DNA of 64,000 nucleotides from Clavibacter michiganensis (GCA_002150995.1 MDHJ01000001.1:124001-188000), one strand, 5' to 3'; counted from the first letter of the stretch, positions 37,683-48,129 are shown. Program-made: numbers and translations. Notes: generated from the letters alone by a model not told the origin.

Positions 37683-37826
37683 CTGGGCGGGGGCGCGGCG
37701 GACGAGGACGGCTCGGCGCCTGTGCACGGACGGCGTTACGATCCGCGCCGGGCGGGCAGGATCATCCGGTCGCGGCGCGCCCGGTCGCCGCCCACCCACC
37801 CGACGTCGATCCACTCGAGGACGAAC

Positions 37827-38264
37827 ATGCCTGATCCCGTGCGCCTCCGCGCGCCCGCCCGCACCCTCCGCACGACCATCGCGCTCATGCTCGCGGGGCT
37901 CTGCTGCCTCAGCGCGGGAATCGACCCCGCGTCCGCGTCCGCGTCGACGCAGCCGCGTGAGACGTCGGTCACCATCCAGTCGCGCATCCTCTCGACGGGC
38001 CGTGCGGTGCGGTCGATCCGGATCGGCACCGTGGGCCGCGCGACGGGCGCGAACTGCGTCGACCTGCCCGACCCGACGCCGCCGGAGTACGGATGGCGGC
38101 GCACCGACCGGCGCCTCTACCAGGACGTCTACGAGGTGGTCAGCTTCAGCGTGCCGGGGTGCAGGCTGGGGTTCGGCATGGCGGGGTCGCACGGGTACAT
38201 CGACACCCGTCGCGGGGACCGGTGGACCGTGTACGGGGGCATCCCGCCGAAGCGCAACGCCTGA
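37827..38264 (+). CDS. Small secreted protein, unknown function
   Basis: A 145-residue protein. TLRTTIALMLAGLCCLSAG is a signal-peptide core, ending near SASASTQ. The mature part has two cysteines (ANCVDLPDP and PGCRLGFGM), likely a disulfide, and a basic C-terminus (GIPPKRNA). GAGGA lies six bases before the ATG. No family is recognised. Small, disulfide-bonded secreted proteins in plant-associated bacteria can act outside the cell, but nothing here proves that. Confidence 0.75.
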   Translation: MPDPVRLRAPARTLRTTIALMLAGLCCLSAGIDPASASASTQPRETSVTIQSRILSTGRAVRSIRIGTVGRATGANCVDLPDPTPPEYGWRRTDRRLYQDVYEVVSFSVPGCRLGFGMAGSHGYIDTRRGDRWTVYGGIPPKRNA

Positions 38265-38348
38265 CGCGGTGGGCCGGGGAGCGCCGCCCGCCTGCCTCCC
38301 ATCGCGGGACCGGAGGCCGTCGAACGCACCTGGTCCCCTCGGCCCCGC

Positions 38349-38894
38349 CTAGGGCAGCGTCGCGTACTGCACGGCGCAGGCCGCGCCCACGGCGAGCAGG
38401 GCCGGCGCGGCGAGCATCCCGCACCAGGAGCTCGGCGCCTGCTTCACGCGCGGCAGGCGGAAGGCGGCGATGCCGACGAGGATGCACCAGGCGGCGATGA
38501 GCGCGAGGACGGGCTGCTGGAACACCCAGATCATGGGGATCCAGTGGATGCCGACGACGATCATGATGACGGGGGCGACGAGCTCGGGCAGGCCCCGTCG
38601 GACGAGCAGGGCGGCGGCGATCCCCCCGGCGACGAGCTCCACGGCGACCATCGCGACGTAGACGGCGAACGGGGCCGAGTCGACCACGAGCGCGGTCGGG
38701 GTCTCCCAGTCGCGGATCGCGGCGGGCAGCGTGAGGCCCACCACGGCGACGCCGGCCAGCGCGAGCGCGCCGAGCACGATGCGCCAGGCGGTGCTCGGGG
38801 GCCGCTCCTGCGCCCAGCCGGCCCAGACGAACGTCGCCATGCCGAACACGGCGGCCATGAACGCGACGTCGCGCGGGAACTCCAGCGAGATCAC
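38349..38894 (-). CDS. Multi-pass membrane protein, unknown function
   Basis: A 181-residue protein with five or six membrane helices: VAFMAAVFGMATFVWAGWA, WRIVLGALALAGVAVVGLTL, FAVYVAMVAVELVAGGIAAA, VIMIVVGIHWIPMIWVF, LALIAAWCILVGIAAF and a C-terminal one. GGAGGGGG precedes the GTG start. The pattern resembles uncharacterised actinobacterial integral membrane proteins; no function can be given. Confidence 0.75.
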   Translation of the reverse strand: MISLEFPRDVAFMAAVFGMATFVWAGWAQERPPSTAWRIVLGALALAGVAVVGLTLPAAIRDWETPTALVVDSAPFAVYVAMVAVELVAGGIAAALLVRRGLPELVAPVIMIVVGIHWIPMIWVFQQPVLALIAAWCILVGIAAFRLPRVKQAPSSWCGMLAAPALLAVGAACAVQYATLP

Positions 38895-39104
38895 GTCGTC
38901 CCCCTCCGGCCGGTCCCTCCACCCTATGGCGGCGTCGGGCCGAGGGGGAGGGAGGCCGGTGGTGCGCCTTGTCAGGCCCAGCGGCGTGCCCGTAGGTTTG
39001 GGGCGGGCCGCAACGAATCACCCGACGCGGATCCGCAGAGCGAGAGCACGACCACGAGCCAGAGCACCAGCACGCCACCCGCACGCCGGAGACGAAGGAG
39101 TCCC

Positions 39105-40318
39105 ATGTCCGACACGCAGCCCGCAGCGTCCGCCCCCGAGACCGGAGGCGCCCTCGGCGTCGCGATGATCGGGCACGGCTTCATGGGCGCCGCCCACTCG
39201 CAGGCCTGGCGCGTCGCCCCGCGTTCTTCGACCTGCCGCTCGCGCCGCGCATGGTGTCCGTCGTCGGCCGCGACCGGGCCCGCACGCAGGAGTCCGCGGA
39301 CCGCTGGGGCTGGGACCGCGCCGAGACCGACTGGCGCGCCGCCATCGAGCGCGACGACATCGACGTCGTCGACATCTGCTCGCCCGGCAGCACGCACGTG
39401 GAGGTCGCGGTCGCCGCCCTCGAGGCCGGCAAGCACGTGCTGTGCGAGAAGCCGCTCGCCAACACGGTGGAGGAGGCGGAGATCATGGCGTCGGCGGCCG
39501 AGAGGGCCGCCGCGAAGGGGATCCGCGCGATGGTGGGCTTCAGCTACCGCCGCGTCCCCGCGATCACGTTCGCCCGCGATCTCGTCGCCCAGGGTGCCAT
39601 CGGGGAGCTCCGCCAGGTGCGCGCGCTCTACCTGCAGGACTGGCTGACCGACGCCGAGGGCCCGATGACCTGGCGCCTCGACAAGGAGGCGGCCGGATCG
39701 GGCGCCCTCGGCGACATCGGCGCCCACATCGTCGACGCGGTGCAGTTCATCACCGGCGACCGGCTCGACGCGGTCAGCGGACTGCTCCGCACGTTCGTCG
39801 AGGAGCGCCCGCTGCTCGCGGAGACGCGCGGCCTCGGCGGCGTCGCCTCGAGCGAGCGCGGCAGGGTGACCGTCGACGACGCGGCCTACTTCACGGGGAG
39901 GCTCTCCTCCGGCGCCCTCGCGAGCTTCGAGGCGACCCGCATGGCGACGGGCCGCAAGAACGCGCTGCGCCTGGAGTTCAGCGGATCCGACGGCGCGATC
40001 TCCTTCGACCTGGAGCGCCTCAACGAGATCGAGCTGTACGACGCGACCGCGCCCGCCGACCGGCTGGGCTTCCGCCGGATCCTCGTCACCGAGCCCGAGC
40101 ACCCCTACACGGCCGCGTGGTGGCCCACCGGCCACGGCCTCGGCTACGAGCACGCGTTCAGCCACCAGGTGCGCGACCTCGTGCACGACATCGCCGAGGG
40201 CCGCGAGCCGCAGCCGTCGTTCGCCGACGGGCTCCGGGTGCAGCGCGTCCTCGACGCCGTGGAGCGCAGCTCGGCCGACGGCAGCGCGTGGACGACGGTC
40301 GACCCCGCCGGCGCCTGA
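39105..40318 (+). CDS. Gfo/Idh/MocA family oxidoreductase (frameshifted)
   Basis: Restored length is about 404 residues. The Rossmann start is LGVAMIGHGFMGAAHSQAW. After the shift come RMVSVVGRDRARTQESADRWG, DVVDICSPGSTHVEVAVAAL and CEKPLANTVEEAEIM, then AMVGFSYRRVPAITFARDLV and GDIGAHIVDAVQFITG. The lost base is near 39217-39225 (GCCCCGCGTTC); adding one restores AWRVAPxFFDLPLAP. AAGGAG precedes the ATG. It differs from the two ThuB-like copies and resembles inositol/sugar dehydrogenases of larger actinobacterial catabolic clusters. Substrate is unknown. Confidence 0.87.
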
Positions 40319-40367
40319 CCGTCGATCCCCTGCTCTAGCCTGGACCGGACGACCGGGAGGCGGACGG

Positions 40368-41065
40368 GTGCAGGCACGGCAGGAGCGGACGCTGCGCGCC
40401 GTGCTGTCCGCGCTGGTCTGCACGCTCGTCACGGCGACCGCGCACGCGGCGGCCGGCGGCGGGATCCCGCATCCGCTCGTCCTGGCCCTCGCGCTCGTGC
40501 TCGGTGTGGCCCTCTGCTCCGCGCTGGGCGGACGCCGCGTGACGCTGATCCACCTCGTCCTCGCGATCGGGGCGACGCAGGGCGTGCTGCACGCGGCCTT
40601 CACCTTCGGCGGGACGGCCCACGGCGCGTCCGCGTCCGCGTCCGCCTCCGCCGGCATGACCTCGGGCGCCGCGGCCGGCGGCCACGCCCACGCCGCGGCG
40701 GCCGACGCGGCCCGCGCGCTCGCCGACCCCGGGGCGATGGCCGCGATGCCCGCGGGGCACCAGGGCGCCATGCTGCTCGCGCACGTGATCGCCGGGATCG
40801 TCAGCGTCTGCTCGCTCCGCGCCGGCGCCGACGCGGTGCGGAGGGTCGTGCGCGCCCTCGCCCTCGGGTGGGCGCCGTCGTGTCCGGTGCCGTCGGCGCG
40901 CTCGTGGGGGCCGCGGTCGCGCTGGCCGCCGCCCTCGCCGCACCGGCCGCCGCGCCCCGACCCCGCCGGCTCGTCACGGACCCCCGGCCGGCGCGCCTCG
41001 CCTCGCTGCGCGCAGCGCGCATCCCCGACCGTCGCGGACCCCCGCGGCTCGCGCTCGCCGCCTGA
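40368..41065 (+). CDS. Membrane protein of a copper-type cluster (frameshifted)
   Basis: Restored length is about 232 residues with several membrane helices: AVLSALVCTLVTATAHAAAG, PLVLALALVLGVALCSAL, LIHLVLAIGATQGVLHAAF, GAMLLAHVIAGIVSVCSL and VVSGAVGALVGAAVALAAAL. The loop GGHAHAAAADAA and GMTSGAA is rich in His and Met, fitting metal handling. The G-run at 40866-40868 lacks one base; adding it continues LALGVGAVVSGAVG to a normal stop at 41065. GGGAGG precedes the GTG. It is followed by YcnI-like and PepSY genes; a copper role is inferred. Confidence 0.75.
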
Positions 41066-41236
41066 TCCCGCGCCCGCCGCGGCTCCCCGGAGCCCGGGCG
41101 CGGTCCCGCGCCGCCGCGCACGACCGCCCTGCCGCCGCGCCTCCCGCGCGCTCCGGCCGGGGGCCGTCGTGCCGCCGCGCGCCTCCCGCACGCCCGGACA
41201 CCGCACGGCCTCGCCGTGCCGCCCCGAAGGACAGCC

Positions 41237-41976
41237 ATGCCCGCACGAACCGATCCCCGTCCCGCCCGCCCCCGTACCGCCCGCTCCCTCTCCCGCTGCC
41301 GTCCCCCGGCCGCGCCGCCGCCGGCCGCCTCCTCGCGGGCGGCGCCGTCGGCCTCGCCCTCGCCGTGTCGGCGCCGCTCGCCGCCTCCGCGCACGTCGAG
41401 CTCGACGCGTCGTCGACCGCACCCGCCACCCTCAGCGTCCTGACCTTCGCGGTCGGGCACGGTTGCGAGGGATCCGCCACGACCGCGCTCGCCATCCGCT
41501 TCCCCGCCGACGTGCAGGCCGTGAAGCCGACCCTCGCGCCCGGCTGGTCGGTCGTCGAGCAGGAGGCCGCCGAGGGCACGACCGTGACCTACACGCCCGA
41601 CGCCCCGCTGCCCGACGCGCTGCGCGCGACCGTCCAGGTCGAGGCGCTCCTGCCGGGGGACGGCGCGGCGGGCGACGTCGTCGAGTTCCCCACCCTGCAG
41701 ACGTGCGAGGTGGGATCCACCGACTGGTCCGAGGCCTCCACCGCGGGCACCGAGCCGGACCACCCGGCGCCCGCGATCACGCTCGCCGACGCGACCGCCG
41801 AAGCCGCCGATGGCGCCCCCTCCGCCGACGGCACCGCGGCGACGACCACCCCCGCAGCCGCCCCGGTCGACCCGGTCGCACGCCTCCTCGGCCTCGGCAG
41901 CCTCGTCGTGGGGGTCGTCGCCGTGATGCTCCTCACGCTCGGCATGCGCCGCCCCCAGCAGGGCGGCCGCCGATGA
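41237..41976 (+). CDS. YcnI-like (DUF1775) copper-associated surface protein (frameshifted)
   Basis: Restored length is about 246 residues. The signal peptide ends LAASA-HVELDASS, so the mature protein begins with His, the residue that with the amino terminus binds copper in Bacillus YcnI. The domain has LAPGWSVVEQEAAEGTTVTY and EFPTLQTCEVGSTDWSE. A Ala/Pro/Thr linker and a final membrane helix (LVVGVVAVMLLTLGMRR) anchor it outside. One C is missing in the run 41303-41307, inside the signal peptide. GAAGGA precedes the ATG. The stop overlaps the PepSY start. Confidence 0.88.
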
Positions 41977-43432
41977 CCGCCGTCGACGATCGCGCGGGCG
42001 TCGCGGATCCCGCTCCCGAGGCGCCCGCTCCCGTGCTCACCCGCCCGCAGCGCGGCTGGTTCCTCCCGCTGCTGCTGCGCCTGCACTTCCTGGCGGGCAT
42101 CCTGGTGGGGCCCTTCATCCTCGTCGCGGCGCTGAGCGGCGCGGCCTACGCGCTCGCGCCGTCCGTCGAGCAGGTGGTCTACGCGGACGAGCTGCACGCC
42201 CCCGCGACGGGCAGCACCGTGCCGCTCGCGACGCAGATCGAGGCGGCGGAGGCCGTGGTCGGCGGATCCGGCGCGCTGGTCGCCGTGCGGCCCGCCCCGC
42301 GCCCGGCGACACGACGCGCGTCATGTTCACGGGCGACGGCCTCATCCCGAGCCAGACGCGCGCAGTCTTCGTCGACCCTGCCGACGCGTCGATCCGCGGC
42401 GACCTGCCCGTCTACGGCACGAGCGGATCCCTGCCGCTGCGCACCGCGATCAGCCACTTCCACCGCACCCTCGGGCTCGGCGACCCCGGCCGCCTGTACA
42501 GCGAGCTCGCCGCGAGCTGGCTCGGCATCGTGACGCTCGCGGGCCTCGGCCTGTGGGTGGCGCGCTGGCGCCGGGCGCCGCGCCGCCTCGACCTCGTGCG
42601 ACCGGACCGGCACGCCACCGGCTACCGGCGGATCCTCTCGTGGCACGCGTCCACCGGCGTGTGGCTCGTGGCGGGGGCGCTGTTCCTGTCCGCCACGGGC
42701 ATCACGTGGTCGCAGCTCGGCGGGCAGAACGTGACGGACCTCCGGGCGGCGCTGAGCTGGCAGACGCCCGCCCTCACGACCGCGACCGGGACCGCGGGTG
42801 GCGGCGCGGCGTCCGCGGATCCGCACGCCGGCCATCACGCGACCCCCGTGCCGTCCGCACCCACCGCGGCGGACCCCGCGACCTTCGACGCGGTCCTCCG
42901 CGTCGCCCAGGGCGTGAACGTGGACACGGGCCTGGTCGAGATCAAGCCCCCCGCGGAGGCCGGGACGGCGTGGACGGTGAGCGAGATCCAGCGCAGCTTC
43001 CCGACCGAGGTCGACCAGGTCGCCGTCGACGGCAGCACGCTCCAGGTGGTGGGCCGCACCGACTTCGCGGACTACCCGCTCCCCGCGAAGCTCGCGCGCT
43101 GGGGGATCGACACGCACCAGGGGACCATGTTCGGGCTGGCCAACCAGCTGCTCCTCGCGGTGACCGCGCTCGGCATCGCCGCCATGGTCGTCTTCGGGTA
43201 CCTCATGTGGTGGAGGCGCCGGCCCGGCGCCGCGCGTCCCGGCCGTCCCGCGCCGGCGGGCGCGCTCGTGCGCGCACCGTGGTGGGGGCTCGCGGCCGTC
43301 GTCGCGGTCGGCGTCGGCGTGGGGCTCTTCCTGCCGCTCGTCGGGATCCCGCTGGTCGGCTTCGTGCTGCTCGACGCGCTCATCACCGCGGCACGGGCGC
43401 ACCGGGGGTCCGACCCCGCGCCCGCGGCCTGA
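41973..43432 (+). CDS. PepSY domain membrane protein (frameshifted)
   Basis: Restored length is about 486 residues. It starts in the ATGA overlap with the YcnI-like gene. It has four main helices: RLHFLAGILVGPFILVAALSGAAYAL, SWLGIVTLAGLGLWVARWRR, SWHASTGVWLVAGALFLSATG and LLLAVTALGIAAMVVFGYLMWW, with large extracellular parts, the layout of PepSY-TM proteins linked to metal or haem reduction. DADPHAGHHATPVPSAPT-like His segments lie outside. One C is missing at 42295-42298; adding it restores VRPAPAPGDTTRVMFTGDG. It probably works with YcnI in copper handling. Confidence 0.87.
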
Positions 43433-43459
43433 TCGCGGCCGGTCCCGGTCGTCCGCGCG

Positions 43460-44473
43460 TCAGCGGACGGCCGGCGCCGGCCCCGTCGACGCCGCCACGT
43501 GCAGCCGGCAGGGCAGGAGGGCGTGCGGCAGCTCCGTGGCCGTGCCGTCCAGGCGGGCGAGGAGCAGCTCGACCGCGAGCCGCCCGAGCTCGGGGCCGGG
43601 CGCGTCCATCGTGCTGAGGGCGGGCTCCACCAGCGCGCCCACCTCGGTGGACGTGGCCATCGACAGGATCGACACGTCCTCCGGCACGCGGCGCCCGGCG
43701 TCGTCGAGCCCGGAGATGAGGCCGCGCGCGGCCTGGTCGTTGAGGATCATGACCGCCGTGATCCCCGGATCCGCGGCCATCAGCTCGCCCGCCGCCCGGC
43801 GTCCGCCCACCGGCGTGGGGGCGCAGCGCACCACCGCGGCATCGAGCCCGCGCGCGGAGGTCTCCGCGCGGAAGGCCGCCTCGGTGCGCGTGGTGGGCCC
43901 GTAGCCGCGGAGCGGCCCGCTCTCCAGGTCCTCGACCATGAGGCCGAACCGGCGGTGCCCGAGCGACTGCAGGTGGTCGAGCCCCTCGGCGACGGTGCGC
44001 TCGAAGTCCATGTCGACGAAGGGCAGCTCGCGGATGTCGGCGGTGCGCCCGATGGAGACGAACGGCACGTCGAGCGCGGCGAGCTCCCGGATGCGGGCGT
44101 CGTCCATGCGCACCTCCATCACGATGACGCCGTCGACGAGCCGCCCGCTGACCAGGTCGGACACGTCGTCGGGCGACGTGCCGGTGGGCCAGAGCACCAG
44201 GTGGTAGCCGAGCTCGGAGGCGCGCGTGGCCGCGTTCATGAAGATCTCGAGGGCGATGCGGCTGAGCCGCTGCACGTCGGCGGGGAAGAGCAGCGCGATG
44301 ATGCGGGTGCGCTTGCTGGCGAGCGCGCGGGCCACGACGTTGTTGCGGTAGCCGAGCTCCTGCATCGCCGCGGTGACGGCCCGGCGGGTGGGCTCGGACA
44401 CGGCCTTGGTGCCGTTGACGACGAAGGAGACCGTGGCGATCGAGACCCCCGCGCGTGCGGCGACCTCGCGCAT
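43460..44473 (-). CDS. LacI family transcriptional regulator
   Basis: A 337-residue regulator with MREVAARAGVSIATVSFVVNG as helix-turn-helix and RNNVVARALASKRTRIIALL as hinge. The ligand domain includes VDGVIVMEVRMDDARI and PEDVSILSMATSTEVGALVEPALSTMD. The nearest ribosome-like site, GAGGAG, is 14 or more bases before the ATG, so translation may be weak. It is not beside an obvious sugar gene; target unknown. Confidence 0.88.
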   Translation of the reverse strand: MREVAARAGVSIATVSFVVNGTKAVSEPTRRAVTAAMQELGYRNNVVARALASKRTRIIALLFPADVQRLSRIALEIFMNAATRASELGYHLVLWPTGTSPDDVSDLVSGRLVDGVIVMEVRMDDARIRELAALDVPFVSIGRTADIRELPFVDMDFERTVAEGLDHLQSLGHRRFGLMVEDLESGPLRGYGPTTRTEAAFRAETSARGLDAAVVRCAPTPVGGRRAAGELMAADPGITAVMILNDQAARGLISGLDDAGRRVPEDVSILSMATSTEVGALVEPALSTMDAPGPELGRLAVELLLARLDGTATELPHALLPCRLHVAASTGPAPAVR

Positions 44474-44523
44474 GGTCGGGATGGCGGCTCCTCGCGGTCG
44501 GGCGGCGCCCGGCGGGCGCGACC

Positions 44524-45252
44524 TCAGCGTATAGCGGGGACGGCCACGGGGAGCGGGACGACGGCCTCACGTCGGCGGGAGGTGCGGATCAGCACGAGCG
44601 TGATCGCGCACACCACCGCCGTCAGTCCGAGCACGTACGCGGCGACCATGCCGTACCCGCTGGGCGACGACGCCGGGTCGAGGAACCCGTACGGGTAGTA
44701 GGTGGCCGACCCGTGGACCTGGTCGCCCGTGACGGGCCCCCGGAGGAGCGTGACGAGCACCCACGCGAGCGGGAACAGGACCACGCGCCCGAGCGCACCG
44801 GCGCGGAGCGGTCGGCGGTCCGGCGCCACGAGCCAGTCGAGCAGCACGATGGCGGGGACGGCCACGTGCACGATCTGGTTGGCCCAGTCGAGCTCGAGCT
44901 CGGGCGGGCCGGGCTGGCCCCGGAGGAGCACGTTCCACACGATGCCCGTGATGAGGAGGTACACGGTGGTCGCGAGCCGCAGCGTGACCCATGCGGTGCT
45001 GGGATCGGCGACCCGGCCGCGCAGGAGGCGCACGCCGCCGACGACCAGGACGACCATGCCGAGGAGGTTCGACTCGATGGTGAAGAACAGGAGGAAGTCG
45101 AGCGACTTGCCGGCGATGCCGGTGACGCCGAGCCCCTGCCAGTAGGCGAGGTTGACGAGGTACTGGGCCACGACGCCCACGAGGGCGGCGACCGCGGTCG
45201 CGAGGCGGACGAGGGCGAGGAGGAGGATGCGCACGGGAGACGACGTTCCCAT
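44524..45252 (-). CDS. Pr6Pr family membrane protein
   Basis: A 242-residue protein with six helices, starting MGTSSPVRILLLALVRLATA. The typical Pr6Pr features are LLFFTIESNLLGMVVLVVGG, HVAVPAIVLLDWLVAPDRRPL and SATYYPYGFLDPASSPSGYGMV. The family is widespread in actinobacteria and its function is not established. It lies downstream of a glycosyltransferase gene on the same strand. Confidence 0.85.
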   Translation of the reverse strand: MGTSSPVRILLLALVRLATAVAALVGVVAQYLVNLAYWQGLGVTGIAGKSLDFLLFFTIESNLLGMVVLVVGGVRLLRGRVADPSTAWVTLRLATTVYLLITGIVWNVLLRGQPGPPELELDWANQIVHVAVPAIVLLDWLVAPDRRPLRAGALGRVVLFPLAWVLVTLLRGPVTGDQVHGSATYYPYGFLDPASSPSGYGMVAAYVLGLTAVVCAITLVLIRTSRRREAVVPLPVAVPAIR

Positions 45253-45320
45253 GCGCCCGTCCACCCGTGCGTCCCACTGTCCACGGGGACGGGTGCCCGC
45301 GTGCTCGGGTGCCCGCGTCG

Positions 45321-45346
45321 CGGTGCGGGGGCTCCCGCCCGCACCG
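45321..45346 (-). terminator. Hairpin after the glycosyltransferase gene
   Basis: CGGTGCGGG (45321-45329) and CCCGCACCG (45338-45346) form a perfect 9-bp stem with an 8-base loop, 40 bases past the stop. Nearby GGTGCCCGCGT is directly repeated (45290-45318 region). Confidence 0.55.
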
Positions 45347-45385
45347 GCTCCCGCGCGCGGTGGCTCGCGCAGGCGGCGGCCCCTG

Positions 45386-46590
45386 TCAGGCGCGGCCCGG
45401 TCCGGTCGCGCGGCGGGCGTCCCGTGCCCGCCGGCAGGCCTCCTCGACGCTCCGGGCGTGCGCATCCGGCGCGACCGCGGCCGCGAGGCGGGCCGCGGCG
45501 CGCGCGGGGGCGTCGAGCTGGCCCCGGTCCGCGGCGAGACGCAGGATCGTCGCGGCGAGCCCCTCCGCGTCCGGGCCGTCCGCCGGCAGCGCGGCGTCCC
45601 CGAACTCGGCCGCGAGGACCGGGTCGCTGACGATCACCGGCCGGTGCTCCGCGAAGGCCTCCATCGCGATCATGGGCTGGTTGTCGAAGCCGTGGGAGGT
45701 GACCACGGCGGCGTGCGCCGCGCGGAGGAGCGCGGCGACCTCGGCGGTCGACAGGCGACCGTGCACCGTGACGCCGGGCGGGACGGCGGTCCGCGGGTGC
45801 CCGCCCGCGACGTCGAGGTGGACGGCGTCCGGCCCCCGGCGCTCGCCGACCAGGGCCACGGCCCGCAGCATCACGTCGAGCCGCTTCTCCGGCGCGAACC
45901 GGGCCGCCCACACCAGCCGCAGCGCACGGGAGGCGGGGAGCGCGGCGGACGCCCGCGCGCCGTGCAGCTGGTGTTCGACAGCACCTCGACGGCGCCGAGG
46001 CCCGCGCGGCGGAGCGCGGCGGCCTGGTGCGCGGACGGGGAGAGGACGACGTCGGCCTCGCGGCACGCGGCGAGCGTCATGCCCCGGAGGGCGCTGTCGA
46101 GGCGGCGCGGGGAGAGGCGCACGCGCGGGTCCGGCAGCCCGGTCATCGCGTGATGGACCGCCGTCACGGCCGGTGCCAGGAAGCCGCCCCACGCCGGTCC
46201 GCGCAGGAAGAACGTGTGCACGGTGTGCAGCGTCGGGATGCCGCGCTCCCGTCCGAGGCGCAGCGCGGTCGCGGCGAGGCCGTGCTCGGAGTGCGTGAGG
46301 ACGAGGTCGGTCCCGGCCTCGTCCATCAGCGCGGCGAGGTCGCGCCGCGTGACGGCGTCGGCGCGGATGAGCGGCAGCCCCAGCAGCGGCACCGGCACGG
46401 AGGGCGCGACGTCGTGGAGCGTCACGCCGGTGCCGCGCAGCGCGAGGACCGAGCTCGCGTCGGGGGCTGCGACCGTGACCGCGTGCCCGGCGCGCGCGAG
46501 CGCGAGCGCCTGCTGGACGACGGCCGTCTGCGCGCCGCCGAGGTAGGAGAAGGCGTAGTCCATCACGAGGAGGGGGTGGAGGGTGCTCAC
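45386..46590 (-). CDS. GT-B family glycosyltransferase (frameshifted)
   Basis: Restored length is about 401 residues. The acceptor domain starts LLVMDYAFSYLGGAQTAVVQQALALARAGH, with LTHSEHGLAATALRLGRERG and ADVVLSPSAHQAAALRRAG. The donor domain has LRLVWAARFAPEKRLDVMLRAV and TSHGFDNQPMIAMEAFAEHRPVIVSD, the family 4 signature (EAFA..PVI). One G is missing near 45970-45971; restoring it gives VLSNTQLHGARA across the join. The GTG start follows GGAGGG. It probably builds an exopolysaccharide or glycolipid; no cluster surrounds it. Confidence 0.87.
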
Positions 46591-46700
46591 CGCGTGACGC
46601 TATCCGTCCGGGTCGGCGCGCGGATCCGGCCTGGGGATGCAGCCGCGGGCTCGGGAGGGATCGCGCGCGCGGAGGGCGGATGCGGTATCGCGCCCGCCGG

Positions 46701-47327
46701 TCAGGCGCGGGGCTCGTCGCCGGGCTCGGCGCGGTCCCGCGCCCGCCGCAGGACGGCGACGACGATGGCGAGCGGCTTCATCCACGCCACCTCGCCGAAC
46801 CGGTAGTCCTGGGCGCGGGCGAGCCGGTCCGCGAGGTCCGGGCGCAGCCCGCGCAGGATGCGGCGCGCCTCCTCGGCGTGCACGGGATCCGAGACGATGC
46901 GGATGGTGTCGGCGTGCTCGACGAGCGGGATCGCGTTCGCCACGTTCTCGCGGGTGCTCCGGCTCGTCTCGTCGAGCGCGACGGGGCCGGCGTAGCCCAG
47001 CCCCTCGCGGGCGTACCGGGCGAGGATCCGGGCCTCGGGCTCGTCGCCCCGGACGGATCCGCCGCACAGGACGAGCACCGTCGACGCGGCCCGCGGGTCC
47101 ATGGAGCGCAGCGCCGCGCGCACGCGGTACCGGTTGACGCGGTTCGCCCGCGGCCCGGCATCGCCGAAGCCCAGCACCACCACCGCCTCGCGGCCCACCT
47201 CGCGGCGCGGGCGGCCGAGCCCGCGCGTGCTCGCGAGCCGGTGGATCCCCTCGCTCGCGAGGAGCAGCGCCGCGAGGGCGGCGAGGAGCGCGGCATGCAC
47301 GGCGACGACGATCCGGCGGGTCGGCAT
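46701..47327 (-). CDS. YdcF family (DUF218/ElyC-like) membrane-anchored protein
   Basis: A 208-residue protein with one N-terminal helix (RIVVAVHAALLAALAALLLA). The DUF218 domain has AVVVLGFGDAGPRANRVNRYRVRAAL, VLCGGSVRGDEPEARILARYA and ETSRSTRENVANAIPLVEHAD, the hallmark ETxSxxTxEN motif. Relatives act in cell envelope metabolism (ElyC, SanA) or bind S-adenosylmethionine (YdcF). The function here is unknown. Confidence 0.9.
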   Translation of the reverse strand: MPTRRIVVAVHAALLAALAALLLASEGIHRLASTRGLGRPRREVGREAVVVLGFGDAGPRANRVNRYRVRAALRSMDPRAASTVLVLCGGSVRGDEPEARILARYAREGLGYAGPVALDETSRSTRENVANAIPLVEHADTIRIVSDPVHAEEARRILRGLRPDLADRLARAQDYRFGEVAWMKPLAIVVAVLRRARDRAEPGDEPRA

Positions 47328-47394
47328 GCGCCCAGGCTACGGGGCGGACGCCGGCGGGGAGGGGCGTGACCGGCATCGACCGGCACCGGGTCCG

Positions 47395-47649
47395 TCAGCC
47401 GGAGGAGCGCGCGGCCTTCACGAAGGCGACGACCGCGTTGGCGTGCCCGTGGCCGAGGCCGTGCTCCGCCTTCAGCCACGCCACGACCTGCATGTGCGGC
47501 TCCTGGTCGAGACGGCCGTCGGCGAGGTCGATCCAGTGCTGGACGGGCTGCCCGTACGTCCGCTCGATGCTCGGGAAGTAGGAGGCGGGCCCGCGGGCCC
47601 CCTGCCCGTCGGCGGGCGGGGGCGGGGCGACGATGCCGTGCGCGTTCAT
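47395..47649 (-). CDS. DUF4287 domain protein
   Basis: An 84-residue protein. After a Pro-rich start come SYFPSIERTYGQPVQHWIDL, MQVVAWLKAEHGLGHGHANAVVAFVKAA, the DUF4287 pattern. Some DUF4287 proteins also have a DUF5655 domain; this one does not. Function is unknown. Confidence 0.88.
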   Translation of the reverse strand: MNAHGIVAPPPPADGQGARGPASYFPSIERTYGQPVQHWIDLADGRLDQEPHMQVVAWLKAEHGLGHGHANAVVAFVKAARSSG

Positions 47650-47850
47650 GATGCGACGGTACCGGCTCGCGCTCCCGCGGCCACGGGCGGCGGCGTCGCG
47701 CGCCACGCTCCCTCCCGCCGCTGTCAAGGGGGCGGCGCCGTCGGTCCGTCGGGCTTAGGGTCGGAGTCACAGCGTGCACGCCCGCCCGGACCCCGTGGGC
47801 CGCTCGTCAGGTACGTCGGGCCTTCCCCGGCGCCGGAACCCGGGGGTCAC

Positions 47851-48129
47851 ATGGACAGCGTCACCAGCATCCGCATCGACGGACATCCGTTCCAGCTCGC
47901 CGACGGCGAGGACGTCGCCGAGCTCAAGTCGCGCATCGTCGCCGCCGTCACCGACGGGTCGCGGTTCGTCGACTTCTCCACCGCGTCGCAGGGGTCGGTG
48001 TCCGTCCTCGTGACGCCCCGCTCCGTGGTCCGCTTCGAGGTGCGCGAGCGCGTCGAGCAGGAGCTCGCGGCGTTCGACGACGACGCGTCCGTCGGGGACG
48101 CGGACGTGGACCTGTACCGCTTCGGCTGA
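47851..48129 (+). CDS. Small acidic protein, unknown function
   Basis: A 92-residue soluble protein: MDSVTSIRIDGHPFQLADGE, VDFSTASQGSVSVLVTPRSVVRFEVRERV and an acidic end DDDASVGDADVDLYRFG. It looks like a small beta-rich domain similar to hypothetical proteins of related actinobacteria. No ribosome site is obvious. A strong hairpin follows the gene, supporting it as real. Confidence 0.65.
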   Translation: MDSVTSIRIDGHPFQLADGEDVAELKSRIVAAVTDGSRFVDFSTASQGSVSVLVTPRSVVRFEVRERVEQELAAFDDDASVGDADVDLYRFG

